From: Streptomyces sp. SCL15-4
GTDB taxonomy: Bacteria; Actinomycetota; Actinomycetes; Streptomycetales; Streptomycetaceae
Assembly: GCF_033366695.1 (NCBI RefSeq)
Contig: NZ_JAOBTQ010000001.1
Coordinates: 3,472,001-3,536,000, forward strand
Reading direction: 5' to 3'
DNA length: 64,000 nucleotides
This document shows, one piece after another, positions 8,236 through 17,496 of the stretch. Positions within the stretch are counted from its first letter, which is position 1, and each line of letters opens with the position of its first letter. A program made the position numbers and the translations under genes. The notes under the pieces are model-generated. The model was not told where the DNA came from, ran no database searches, and worked only from the letters and a program-made list of their open reading frames with translations.

Positions 8236-9582
8236 ATGACTGAGCAGGGGGTGCGCCGGACCGTGGAGCAGGTGCTGGCACTGGCGCCTGACGCCGCGTC
8301 ACGCACGGCGGGGAGCAAGCTCGCAGTGGCCGGGCCGTGGTCCGGGACCGGGAGCGGGGAGGGGGCGGTGTGGGGGCTGTGCGGGGGCAGTGGCGGCAGG
8401 TCGTACCAGACGGTGGTGGACCTGACCGGTCCGGCGTACAGGTGCGGTTGCCCGAGCCGTAAGTTCCCGTGCAAGCACGCGCTCGGCCTGCTCCTGCTGT
8501 GGGCGGGTGGCGAGGAAGCGGTGCCGGACGGCGCGCGGCCGCCGGACTGGGCCGGGCAGTGGCTCGCGGGGCGGCGCGGCCGGGCGGAGGCCGGGAAGGC
8601 GCGGGACGGAGCGGGTCCGGCCGGCGGGCCCGCCGATCCGGAGGCGGCCCGGCGGCGGGCCGAGCGCCGAGCCGAGCGGATCACGGCGGGCGCGACCGAG
8701 CTGGAGCAGCGCCTGGCGGACCTGCTGCGCGGCGGCCTGGCCGCGGCCGAACAGGCGGGATACGGATGGTGGGACGAGACGGCGGCCCGCATGGTCGACG
8801 CGCAGGCGCCGGGGCTGGCCGCGCGCGTCCGTGAGCTGGGGGCCGTCCCGGCGTCCGGCGCGGGCTGGCCGGCGCGTCTGCTGGAGGAGTGCGCGCTGCT
8901 GCACCTGCTCGACCAGGGCTGGCTGCGCCGGGACCGGTTGCCGGAGGCCCTCGCGGCCACGGTCCGCGCCCGGATCGGCCTGTCCGCCGCGCCGGAGGGC
9001 CCGCCGCTGCGCGACCACTGGCTGGTCCTCGCGCAGTACGACGTGGTGGACCCGAAACTGACGACGCGCCGGATATGGCTGCACGGCGCGCGGTCCGGCC
9101 GGACCCGGCAGCTGCTGTCCTACGGCGCGGCGGGCCGTTCCCCGGAGCTGTCCCTGCCGGTCGGCCTGGCCGTGGAGGCGGAGCTGACGACGTATCCGGG
9201 CGGCGGCCGGGCCCGGGCCGCCCTGGGCGAGCGGTTCGCCGCGCCGGCCCCGGCCGCGTTCCGCCCGCCGGGGACGACCACCGCCGAGGCGGCGGCCCGC
9301 TACGGCGAGGCGCTGCGCGACGATCCCTGGCTGGAGTCGGTCCCGGTGACCCTGGACCGGGTGATACCGGTCCCGGACGGCGACCGGTGGCAGCTGGCCG
9401 ACGCCGACACGGACACGTCCCTGCCGCTGACCGGGTCCGCCCGCGCCCGGCCCGGCCTGTGGCGGCTGGTCGCGCTGTCCGGCGGCGCCCCCGTCACCGT
9501 CTTCGGGGAAGCGGGCCATCGCGGGTTCACCCCGCTCACGGCGTGGCCGGCGGACGCGGGCGAGGCGGTGCCGCTGTGCTGA
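8236..9582 (+). CDS. SWIM zinc-finger protein
   Basis: This 448-residue protein has an N-terminal SWIM zinc finger, seen as CGCPSRKFPCKHALGL (CxCx(n)CxH) at about residues 75-90. SWIM fingers bind DNA or proteins and occur in recombination mediators and MoxR/vWA neighbourhoods. The remainder is not assigned to a family. I start it at the ATG at 8236; an in-frame GTG-type start 30 bp upstream would lie inside the promoter. The DUF5691 gene follows after 49 bp on the same strand. Confidence 0.82.
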   Translation: MTEQGVRRTVEQVLALAPDAASRTAGSKLAVAGPWSGTGSGEGAVWGLCGGSGGRSYQTVVDLTGPAYRCGCPSRKFPCKHALGLLLLWAGGEEAVPDGARPPDWAGQWLAGRRGRAEAGKARDGAGPAGGPADPEAARRRAERRAERITAGATELEQRLADLLRGGLAAAEQAGYGWWDETAARMVDAQAPGLAARVRELGAVPASGAGWPARLLEECALLHLLDQGWLRRDRLPEALAATVRARIGLSAAPEGPPLRDHWLVLAQYDVVDPKLTTRRIWLHGARSGRTRQLLSYGAAGRSPELSLPVGLAVEAELTTYPGGGRARAALGERFAAPAPAAFRPPGTTTAEAAARYGEALRDDPWLESVPVTLDRVIPVPDGDRWQLADADTDTSLPLTGSARARPGLWRLVALSGGAPVTVFGEAGHRGFTPLTAWPADAGEAVPLC

Positions 9583-9631
9583 CCGGCCGTGCGGACATCC
9601 ACGGGCAGGCAGGCGTAGAGGAGGAAACGCG

Positions 9632-11277
9632 ATGAACGGGGCACCGAGCGGCGGGGACACGTCGGCACCGGGCGGTACCTGGGAAGAGCTGGTCACCACC
9701 GCGCTCCTCGGCACCGACCGGCGCGCCCCGGCGCACGTCCCGCCCGGCCGCACCGCACCGGCCGCGCTGCTCGACGCGGCGGCCGTGGCGACCGTACGGC
9801 GGCGGGCCGGGCTGCGTCCCGGCCCGGCGGCGCGCCGGCCCGAGCGGGCGCCCGCCGATCCGCGCCCGCCGCTGCCCGCACCTGCGGCACGCCGGCTCAC
9901 CGCCCTGCTGGCCGACCGGTCCGGCGGCGCGGGCAGCGGACGGCGGGGCAGTTCCCCGGACCTGATGGAGCTGCTTCCGCAGTGGCTCGCGGCGGCCAAC
10001 GCGTACGGGTACGCGGCGCCCCCGCAGGCACTGCCGGCCCTGCTCGACGCGGCCCGCGGCCGCACCGACCTGCGCCCGGCGGCGCTGGCGTTCGCCGGCC
10101 CGCGCGCCCTGTGGCTGGCCCGGCTGAACCTGGACTGGCGGTTCGCCCTGCGCGCGGCTCCCGGCGGCGGCGCGGCGCTGCCCGACACCGGCGACGCCGA
10201 GGCGGTGCGCCGGCTGTGGCAGGAAGGGCTGTTCGCGGAACGGGCGGCGCTGCTCGGCGCGCTGCGCGCCCGTACGCCCGCGCGGGGACGGGAACTGCTG
10301 GCGTCGACGTGGGCGACGGAGCGCGCGGAGGACCGGCTGATGTTCCTGGACTCGCTGCGCGCGGGCCTGTCGGACGCGGACGAGTCTTTCCTGGAACAGG
10401 CGTTGGGCGACCGCAGCCGCAATGTGCGGGCCACGGCGGCGGATCTGCTGTCGGCGCTGCCGGGTTCGGCGCTCGCCGCGCGGATGGCCGTACGGGCGAT
10501 GGCGTGCGTGGCCCTGGACCGGACCGGGGACGTGCCGGCGATCGCGGTGGAGGCGCCGCTCGAATGCGACGCGGACATGGAGCGGGACGGCGTGGTGGCC
10601 ACGCCGCCGGCGGGTCGCGGGGAGCGGTCGTGGTGGCTGGGGCAGTTGGTGGAGTCCGCTCCGCTCGGCACCTGGCCGGGGCGGCTGGGCGGGCGGACGC
10701 CACAGGAGATCGTGACGCTGCCGGTGACGGACGGCTGGCAGGGCGAACTCCACGCGGCCTGGTGCCGGGCGGCGGTCCGGCAGCGGGACGCGGCGTGGTC
10801 ACGGGCGCTGCTCGGCTCGCCGTCGGCACCGGAGGCGGGCGGCCCGGGCGCGGTGTCCCTGGCGGAACGGGCGAAGCTGCTGGCCGCGCTGGAGCCGGAC
10901 GAACGGGCCGGGTGGGTCGCCGGGTTCATCGCCACCCACGGTCTGTCGGAGGCGTTCCAGCTGCTCGGCGTGTGCGCGGTGCCGTGGGCCGCGCCGCTGG
11001 GCCGGGCGGTGGTGGACGCCCTCGACATCGCCCGGGACGCGGGCAGTTACCCGTGGAGCTTCAGCGGAGTGATGGGACTGGCGGAGCGCTGCTTGGACCC
11101 GGCGGAGGCCACGCGTCTGGAGACGCTGCTCGCGCTGCCCGAGGAGCCGGAGGACGCCGCGCCGGGCGCCGGCGGGTACTGGGCGGAGGCGTTCCAGCGG
11201 CTGGTCACCACGCTGCGGCTGCGGGCGGAGATGACCCGGGAACTCCTTCCGCCCGCCGGCCCGCGGGAGGGAGGCGC

Positions 11278-11302
<25 letters not shown>
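9632..11302 (+). CDS. DUF5691 family protein
   Basis: This 556-residue protein of unknown function opens with [15 protein letters not shown], typical of DUF5691. The rest is helical and Ala/Leu/Arg-rich, with a HEAT-like look around [21 protein letters not shown]. An AGGAGG ribosome site precedes the ATG. It is the second gene of the plus arm after the SWIM gene. Its last 25 bp overlap the end of convergent icmB, and no terminator is visible between them. Confidence 0.78.
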
Positions 11303-11700
<398 letters not shown>

Positions 11701-11721
11701 CACTGCCTCCATCAAGCGACC

Positions 11722-11741
11722 ACGGAAGCGATCGCTTCCGT
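11722..11741. promoter_or_regulatory. 20-bp perfect palindrome in the icmB leader
   Basis: The arms ACGGAAGCGA / TCGCTTCCGT are exact reverse complements. It lies just upstream of the icmB ribosome site, where a bound repressor would block transcription or an RNA hairpin could form. The cognate factor is unknown. Confidence 0.5.
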
Positions 11742-11919
11742 TCCACCGACAAGTACCGCACTTTTGGCGCGTTCCGCCATCGTCGAAGTGAACGAACGTT
11801 ATCCCCAGCATCCCGCACCCGGCGGTTTTACGGTGCGCGGCGAGGGGGAAATCACATGGTGGGACATGAGGCACACGGGGGTCGAGGACGACCCGCGCGT
11901 GCCGACAGGAGGTCGGCCA

Positions 11920-12774
11920 ATGAAGGTCACCGGAGCACTGCCGCTCTTTCTCCCGCTCTGCCGCCGCCTGCGGCCGGGCAGACTGGCCGGACTGTCCATG
12001 ACACTGCTCCGGGCGACGGCCCTGGACGCCGCGATCCTGGCGGCCCACCTGCTGCTGTATCCGACCGGTCTGATCCGCGAACGCCACCCCGCCGCCCTGC
12101 CCGCCCCGGACGACGGCACCGCCCGGCTGCCCATCCGCCCCGCTCCGCCGGTCGTGCTGCTGCACGGCTTCATCGACAACCGCTCGGTGTTCGTCCTGCT
12201 GCGCCGCGCCCTCGCCCAGCACGGCCGGCAGCGCGTCGAGTCGCTCAACTACTCACCGCTCACCTGTGACATACGTGTCGCCGCGGAGCTGCTCGGCCGG
12301 CACATCGAGGAGATCTGCGAGCGCACCGGCAGCGCGCGGGTCGACATCGTGGGACACAGCCTCGGCGGCCTGATCGCGCGCTATTACGCCCAGTGTCTCG
12401 GCGGTGACCACCGGGTGCGCACGCTGGTCACGCTGGGCACGCCGCACTCCGGGACCCGGGTGGCGCCGCTGGCGGACGCGCATCCGATCGTGCGGCAGAT
12501 GCGGCCGGGCTCCGCGGTGATCGAGGAGCTGACCGGTCCCGCGCCGGGCTGCCGGACCCGGTTCGTGAGCCTCTGGAGCGACCTGGACTCGCTGATGGTC
12601 CCGCTGGAGACGGCCTGCCTGGAGCACCCCGATCTCGACGCGCACAACGTGCGGGTGACCGGCATCGGCCATCTCGCGCTGCCCGTGCATCCGGCCGTGG
12701 CGGCCGTCATACGCGAGGTCCTCGACGCGCCGCACCCCGAGGACCGGATCACCGGCGGTCTGACGGTGGCCTGA
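11920..12774 (+). CDS. Lipase/esterase of the alpha/beta-hydrolase fold
   Basis: This 284-residue hydrolase has the nucleophile elbow GHSLGG with Ser147, the oxyanion-hole motif LLHGFIDN near residue 82, a later Asp in [11 protein letters not shown] and a catalytic His in [10 protein letters not shown]. It resembles triacylglycerol lipase or EstA-type proteins. The N-terminal 60 residues hold a weak hydrophobic segment rather than a clear signal peptide. The ATG at 11920 has AGGAGG 8 bases upstream. Its substrate is not evident. Confidence 0.85.
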   Translation: MKVTGALPLFLPLCRRLRPGRLAGLSMTLLRATALDAAILAAHLLLYPTGLIRERHPAALPAPDDGTARLPIRPAPPVVLLHGFIDNRSVFVLLRRALAQHGRQRVESLNYSPLTCDIRVAAELLGRHIEEICERTGSARVDIVGHSLGGLIARYYAQCLGGDHRVRTLVTLGTPHSGTRVAPLADAHPIVRQMRPGSAVIEELTGPAPGCRTRFVSLWSDLDSLMVPLETACLEHPDLDAHNVRVTGIGHLALPVHPAVAAVIREVLDAPHPEDRITGGLTVA

Positions 12775-13048
12775 CGGCGGCCCGGGACCGGCCGGGCGTC
12801 GCGCGAGCGGCGGCGCGGCGGGGCACACGGACGCCCCACAGGCCGTGCACAGTCGTCACTTGGCGTCACTCGACATCGAACATTCTTCGAACGCAAAGCC
12901 AAAGTCGGGTTGGGAGCCCCCGAAACACGGCCGAATGCCCGTTTACGGCCCACGCGAAACCGTCCGAAGATTGTCGCGCCCAGGTACCGCCGGGTACAGT
13001 CGCCGCACTGCTCTGGCAGCCCCTGTTGTCGAGGCGAAAGAGAAGTTG

Positions 13049-14560
13049 GTGAACGACCGTCACCCGTCGGGGACGATGACCACCCCGGCCCCGGCTTCCG
13101 ACGCCTCCACCGGGCACTACGCGCCGTACGGAGCACAGGAAGCCTCCTACGACGACCTCACCACGTACGGCGGCTATGACGCCACCGGTTTTGCCGATGG
13201 TTCCGCGAGCACCACGGGCTTCCACGCCGACCCGCTCTTCGGCAGTCTTCCGGGCAGCGAGCCGACCACCGGCGCGTACGGCACCGCCCAGTGGCAGACC
13301 GGCACCGGCCCGCTCCCGGCCTACGACCCGTACGCGGCCCAGCATGTCGCCGCCTACGACTCCGGCGTCTACGACAGCACCGCCTGGACCGTCCCCGCGC
13401 AGAACACCGGAAACGATGTCAGCGGCCAGTGGGACACGGGTGCCTGGCAGCAGCCCGACCCGTCGGGCACCACCGGCTCCGCCCAGCAGTGGGAGTGGGG
13501 CACCCAGACCTTCGACACGGGCGCGTACGACGCCACGCAGTGGAACTCCGCCGGACAGACCGCGCCGGCCGGGCCCGAGCGGGACGGTGAACCGTTCGAC
13601 CAGCAGGCCACCGCGACCTTCGAGGCGGTCGGCACCCACGCCCCCGGCGCCCCGGACCCCGCCTTCGCGCACGAGCCCTACGCCGACACCGAATTCGCCG
13701 AGGCGCCGTCCGTCCCGGACGAGGCGGACACCACGGGCGAACTGCCCGCCGTGACCGTGCTGCTCGACGGCCAGGAGGAGGCCACACCGGTCCCGGCGGC
13801 CCGCACGGGCTCGCGCGGCGCGGCCCGCTCCCGGCGCCGTACGCCCGCCAAGCGCTCGGCGCTGCTCACCGTCGCCGTGCCCTCGGCCTGTGTGATGGGG
13901 GTCGCGGGGATCGCCGCCGCCTCGGTCGGCGCGCTCTCCGACGACTCCAAGGACACCGCCACCACCGCCTCGGACGCGCAGCCGGTCAAGCCGGCGGTCG
14001 CCAACAGCAAGCTGGACTCCCAGCTCCAGACCCTCTCCGCCGGCGCCGACGACTTCGCCGACCGGGCGAGCCGCACCCAGGAGCGGATCGACCTCAAGGC
14101 GCAGCAGGAGATGGAGAAGAAGAAGGCGGCGGCGGAGGCCGCGCTCAAGGAGCGGCTGCGTCCCAAGTTCGCGCTGCCGGTCGCGCAGCACGGGCTCAGC
14201 GCCTACTACGGCCAGGCCGGCATCAACTGGATGTCGGTGCACACCGGCATCGACTTCCCGGTCTCCTACGGCACCACGGTGCTGGCCGCCACCGACGGCA
14301 CCGTCACCACCAAGTGGAACAGCGCCTACGGCAACATGATGATCGTGACGGCGAAGGACGGCACGGAGACCTGGTACTGCCACCTGTCCAGCTACCGCGT
14401 CGCCTCCGGTACGACCGTCAAGGCCGGCGAGCCCATCGCCTACTCCGGCAACTCGGGCAACTCCACCGGCCCGCACCTGCACTTCGAGGTCCGGCCGGCG
14501 GGCGGGTCGGCGATAGACCCTCTGCCGTGGCTGCGCAGCCACGGCCTGGACCCCACCTAG
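13049..14560 (+). CDS. Membrane-anchored M23 metallopeptidase
   Basis: This 503-residue protein has three parts. About 250 N-terminal residues are Tyr/Gly/Thr/Asp-rich and repetitive (YGA, YDS, FDTGAYD), probably disordered and cytoplasmic. One membrane segment lies at about 270-294. Outside come a coiled coil (about 330-370) and a LytM/M23 zinc peptidase domain with HTGIDF (His398, Asp402) and HLHFEV near 476. M23 enzymes cleave peptidoglycan cross-links. I use the GTG at 13049; a longer frame to 12845 lacks a ribosome site and reads as leader. The 270-bp gap before it shows no riboswitch that I recognise. Confidence 0.85.
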   Translation: MNDRHPSGTMTTPAPASDASTGHYAPYGAQEASYDDLTTYGGYDATGFADGSASTTGFHADPLFGSLPGSEPTTGAYGTAQWQTGTGPLPAYDPYAAQHVAAYDSGVYDSTAWTVPAQNTGNDVSGQWDTGAWQQPDPSGTTGSAQQWEWGTQTFDTGAYDATQWNSAGQTAPAGPERDGEPFDQQATATFEAVGTHAPGAPDPAFAHEPYADTEFAEAPSVPDEADTTGELPAVTVLLDGQEEATPVPAARTGSRGAARSRRRTPAKRSALLTVAVPSACVMGVAGIAAASVGALSDDSKDTATTASDAQPVKPAVANSKLDSQLQTLSAGADDFADRASRTQERIDLKAQQEMEKKKAAAEAALKERLRPKFALPVAQHGLSAYYGQAGINWMSVHTGIDFPVSYGTTVLAATDGTVTTKWNSAYGNMMIVTAKDGTETWYCHLSSYRVASGTTVKAGEPIAYSGNSGNSTGPHLHFEVRPAGGSAIDPLPWLRSHGLDPT

Positions 14561-14566
14561 CCCGCG

Positions 14567-14590
14567 GGGCCCCGCTTTCCGGCGGGGCCC
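14567..14590. terminator. Bidirectional terminator between the M23 gene and pcrA
   Basis: A 9-bp GC stem (14567-14575 with 14582-14590) with loop TTTCCG lies between the stop codons of two convergent genes. Confidence 0.75.
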
Positions 14591-14603
14591 TCTTCCTTAC
14601 CGG

Positions 14604-17078
14604 CTAGAGCTTCTCCACCGGCGCGTACCGCAGCAGCAGCCGCTTCGGCTTGGTGTCGCCGAAGTCGACCGTCGCCTCCGCGTTCGCGCCCGTGCCCTTC
14701 ACCGCGACGACCGTGCCGAGCCCGAACTGGTCGTGGGTGACCCGGTCGCCGACCGACAGCGCGACCGTCGGCTTCTCCGCCGTGCGCCGGGTGGCGAACC
14801 CGGAGGCGCCCGACGCCGAGGAACGCGAACGGGTCGAGGACAGCGAGGCCGCGATCCCGGACGCCGGCGCCGCGGCCGTGGCCCCGGTCCGCTTCCACTC
14901 CACATGGGCGGGCGGGATCTCCTCCAGGAAGCGGGAGGGCGGGTTGTACGACGGCTGGCCCCAGGCGCTGCGCAACGCCGACCGGGTGAGATACAGCCGC
15001 TCCCGCGCGCGCGTGATGCCCACGTACGCCAGGCGCCGCTCCTCCTCCAGCTCCTTGGTCTGGCCGAGGGCCCGCATGTGCGGGAAGACGCCGTCCTCCA
15101 TGCCCGTCAGGAACACCACCGGGAACTCCAGGCCCTTGGCGGTGTGCAGGGTCATCAGTGTGATGACGCCGCCGCCGTCCTCTTCGTCGGGGATCTGGTC
15201 GGAGTCGGCCACCAGCGCGACCTGCTCCAGGAAGTCGGACAGGGTCCCCTGCTCGCCCTCCCCGCGCTCCTGCTCGAACTCCAGGGCCACGGCCGCGAGT
15301 TCCTGGAGGTTCTCGATCCGGGTCTCGTCCTGCGGGTCGGTGGAGGACTGCAGTTCGGCCAGATAACCGGTGCGCTCCAGGACCGCTTCGAGCACGGTGG
15401 CCGGTCCGGCGCCGGACTCGACGATCGTGCGCAGCTCCTCCATCAGCGTGTTGAACCGCTTGACCGCGTTGGTCGAGCGCGCGGCCATGCCGTACGCCTC
15501 GTCCACCCGCTTCAGGGCCTGCGGGAAGCTGATCTTCTCGCGCTGGGCGAGGGCGTCGATCATCGCCTCCGCGCGCTCGCCGATGCCCCGCTTGGGCACG
15601 TTGAGGATGCGGCGCAGCGGCACCGAGTCCTCGGGGTTGGCGAGGACGCGCAGATACGAGAGGACGTCCCGGACCTCCTTGCGTTCGTAGAAGCGGACGC
15701 CGCCGACGACCTTGTAGGGCAGGCCGACGCGGATGAAGACCTCTTCGAAAACACGGGACTGGGCGTTGGTGCGGTAGAAGACGGCGACGTCCGAGGCGCG
15801 CGCCTCGCCCGCGTCGACCAGGCGGTCTATCTCGTCGGCGACGAACTGGGCCTCGTCGTGCTCGGTGTCGGCGACGTACCCGGTGATCCTGGCGCCCTGG
15901 CCGGCGTTGGTCCACAGGTTCTTCGGGCGGCGGGACTCGTTGCGCTCGATGACCGCGTTGGCGGCGGACAGGATGGTCTGCGTGGAACGGTAGTTCTGCT
16001 CCAGCAGGATCGTCGTCGCGTCCGGGTAGTCCTCCTCGAACTGGAGGATGTTGCGGATCGTCGCGCCCCGGAAGGCGTAGATCGACTGGTCCGCGTCGCC
16101 TACGACGCACAGCTCGGCCGGCGGGATGTCGTGCTCGTCCGGCGGTGTGTCCGCCTCGCCGGCGCGCTCCCCGGTGCCGACGAGTTCCCGTACGAGGGCG
16201 TACTGGGCGTGGTTGGTGTCCTGGTACTCGTCGACCAGGACGTGCCGGAAGCGGCGGCGGTAGTGCTCGGCGACGTCCGGGAAGGCGCGCAGCAGGTTGA
16301 CCGTCGTCATGATCAGGTCGTCGAAGTCCAGCGCGTTCGCCTCGCGCAGCCGCGACTGGTACAGGGCGTAGGCCTGGGCGAGGGTCTTCTCGAAGCCGTC
16401 GGCGGCCTGGGCGGCGAAGTCCTCCTCGTGGATCAGCTCGTTCTTCAGGTTGCTGATCTTGGCGCTGAAGGACTTGGGCGGGAAACGCTTGGGGTCGAGG
16501 TCCAGGTCGCGGCAGACCAGGGCCATCAGACGCTTGCTGTCGGCGGCGTCGTAGATCGAGAACGACGAGGTGAAGCCGAGCTTCTTGCTCTCCCGGCGCA
16601 GGATGCGCACGCACGCGCTGTGGAAGGTCATCACCCACATCGCGTTCGCGCGCGGGCCGACGAGCTGCTCGACGCGCTCCTTCATCTCGCCCGCGGCCTT
16701 GTTGGTGAAGGTGATCGCGAGGATCTGGCCCGGGTGGACGTTCCGCTCGGCCAGCAGGTGGGCGATGCGGTGGGTGAGCACGCGGGTCTTGCCGGAACCG
16801 GCGCCGGCGACGATGAGCAGCGGGGAGCCGGCGTGCACGACGGCGGCGCGCTGGTTCTCGTTCAGCCCCTCCAGGAGGGCCGCCGCGTCCAGCGCGGGGC
16901 GCGGGGCGCCGTCGCGGTAGTGGGTGTCCCGGTCGGGCGGCAGGTCGAACTTCCCGCCGAACAGATCGTCCGGAATCGGCTCCGGAGCGTGATCGTCCTC
17001 GGGCGGCGGAGGCACCTCCTCGTGCCCGCGGGGGGTCTGGAGGTCCGCCAGGAAGCTGTCGTCAAAGAGGCTGCTCAT
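14604..17078 (-). CDS. pcrA: ATP-dependent DNA helicase of the UvrD/PcrA family
   Basis: This 824-residue superfamily 1A 3'-5' helicase acts in nucleotide excision repair and in clearing RecA and stalled polymerase. The Walker A motif AGAGSGKT is at 91-98, motif Ia in ITFTNKAAGEM, motif II as VDEYQDTN, motif III in GDADQSIYAFRG, then motif IV LEQNYRS and motif VI YVGITRARERL. The N-terminal 65 residues are an acidic Pro-rich extension. The C-terminal VGDRVTHDQFGLGTVV is the Tudor-like RNA-polymerase-binding domain of PcrA. The ATG at 17078 follows a damage-type promoter by about 10 bp. Confidence 0.96.
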   Translation of the reverse strand: MSSLFDDSFLADLQTPRGHEEVPPPPEDDHAPEPIPDDLFGGKFDLPPDRDTHYRDGAPRPALDAAALLEGLNENQRAAVVHAGSPLLIVAGAGSGKTRVLTHRIAHLLAERNVHPGQILAITFTNKAAGEMKERVEQLVGPRANAMWVMTFHSACVRILRRESKKLGFTSSFSIYDAADSKRLMALVCRDLDLDPKRFPPKSFSAKISNLKNELIHEEDFAAQAADGFEKTLAQAYALYQSRLREANALDFDDLIMTTVNLLRAFPDVAEHYRRRFRHVLVDEYQDTNHAQYALVRELVGTGERAGEADTPPDEHDIPPAELCVVGDADQSIYAFRGATIRNILQFEEDYPDATTILLEQNYRSTQTILSAANAVIERNESRRPKNLWTNAGQGARITGYVADTEHDEAQFVADEIDRLVDAGEARASDVAVFYRTNAQSRVFEEVFIRVGLPYKVVGGVRFYERKEVRDVLSYLRVLANPEDSVPLRRILNVPKRGIGERAEAMIDALAQREKISFPQALKRVDEAYGMAARSTNAVKRFNTLMEELRTIVESGAGPATVLEAVLERTGYLAELQSSTDPQDETRIENLQELAAVALEFEQERGEGEQGTLSDFLEQVALVADSDQIPDEEDGGGVITLMTLHTAKGLEFPVVFLTGMEDGVFPHMRALGQTKELEEERRLAYVGITRARERLYLTRSALRSAWGQPSYNPPSRFLEEIPPAHVEWKRTGATAAAPASGIAASLSSTRSRSSASGASGFATRRTAEKPTVALSVGDRVTHDQFGLGTVVAVKGTGANAEATVDFGDTKPKRLLLRYAPVEKL

Positions 17079-17087
17079 CGCTCTCCG

Positions 17088-17110
17088 AGTCTAGGGCGCC
17101 CCACCGACAA
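17088..17110 (-). promoter_or_regulatory. PafBC-type (RecA-NDp) DNA-damage promoter of pcrA
   Basis: On the minus strand this is TTGTCGGTG, 8 bases (GGGCGCCC), then TAGACT, a full match to TTGTCRGTG-N8-TANNNT. The -10 box ends 9 bases before the ATG, so the leader is nearly absent. Confidence 0.85.
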
Positions 17111-17334
17111 CCGGTCCCCGTCCCCGGAACATGGCCCGTTCCCGGGGTGGTTGATCTTTCCGGCGCACGGCGTCACCCAGCGGAAGTACCTGGTCACCGA
17201 TGCGCGCACCGGCCGCAGGTCACGGAAATGTATCGGACATAGCGGCCACCAACCTTCACAGAAGACTCACGAGTTGGCTAGGTTGCCGTCAGGCCGCACG
17301 ACACCCTCTCCGGCGAACGTCGCCGGGCCGTACG

Positions 17335-17480
17335 GCCTCCGCCGAGTCCGGCGCCCCGCGCGGCGCCCGGAGCCGGGGACCCACCGATCCCGGGGCGAAT
17401 CGGCCGACTCCCGCCGGGACGACGCCGTAGGGCGACCCTTCCCGGCGTCCGCCCGGACCCACCCGGCAGGCGGCAGCACG
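17335..17480 (+). promoter_or_regulatory. c-di-AMP (ydaO-yuaA) riboswitch-like leader of the NlpC/P60 gene
   Basis: Conserved ydaO blocks occur in order and at plausible spacing: GGGGACCCA (17375-17383), GGGGCGAATC (17392-17401), TAGGGCGACCCTTCC (17428-17442) and a closing CCCGGCAGGCGG just before the ribosome site. CCGCC at 17339 can pair with GGCGG at 17469 as stem P1. The usual GACAGCTA-type segment of the 3' core is not present, so ligand binding may be altered. In Streptomyces this class turns cell-wall hydrolase genes off when c-di-AMP is high. The stretch 17111-17334 before it shows nothing I can assign beyond a presumed promoter. Confidence 0.62.
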
Positions 17481-17496
17481 GAAGGAGTCGCCTCCC

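Noticed and set aside
11737..11759. TTGTCGGTG on the minus strand upstream of icmB as a further PafBC-type promoter
   Set aside because: After 8 bases the -10 position reads GCGATC, which lacks both the conserved A and the final T.
12845..13048. Earlier start for the M23 peptidase
   Set aside because: The extra 68 codons read as leader DNA with lower coding bias and no ribosome site.
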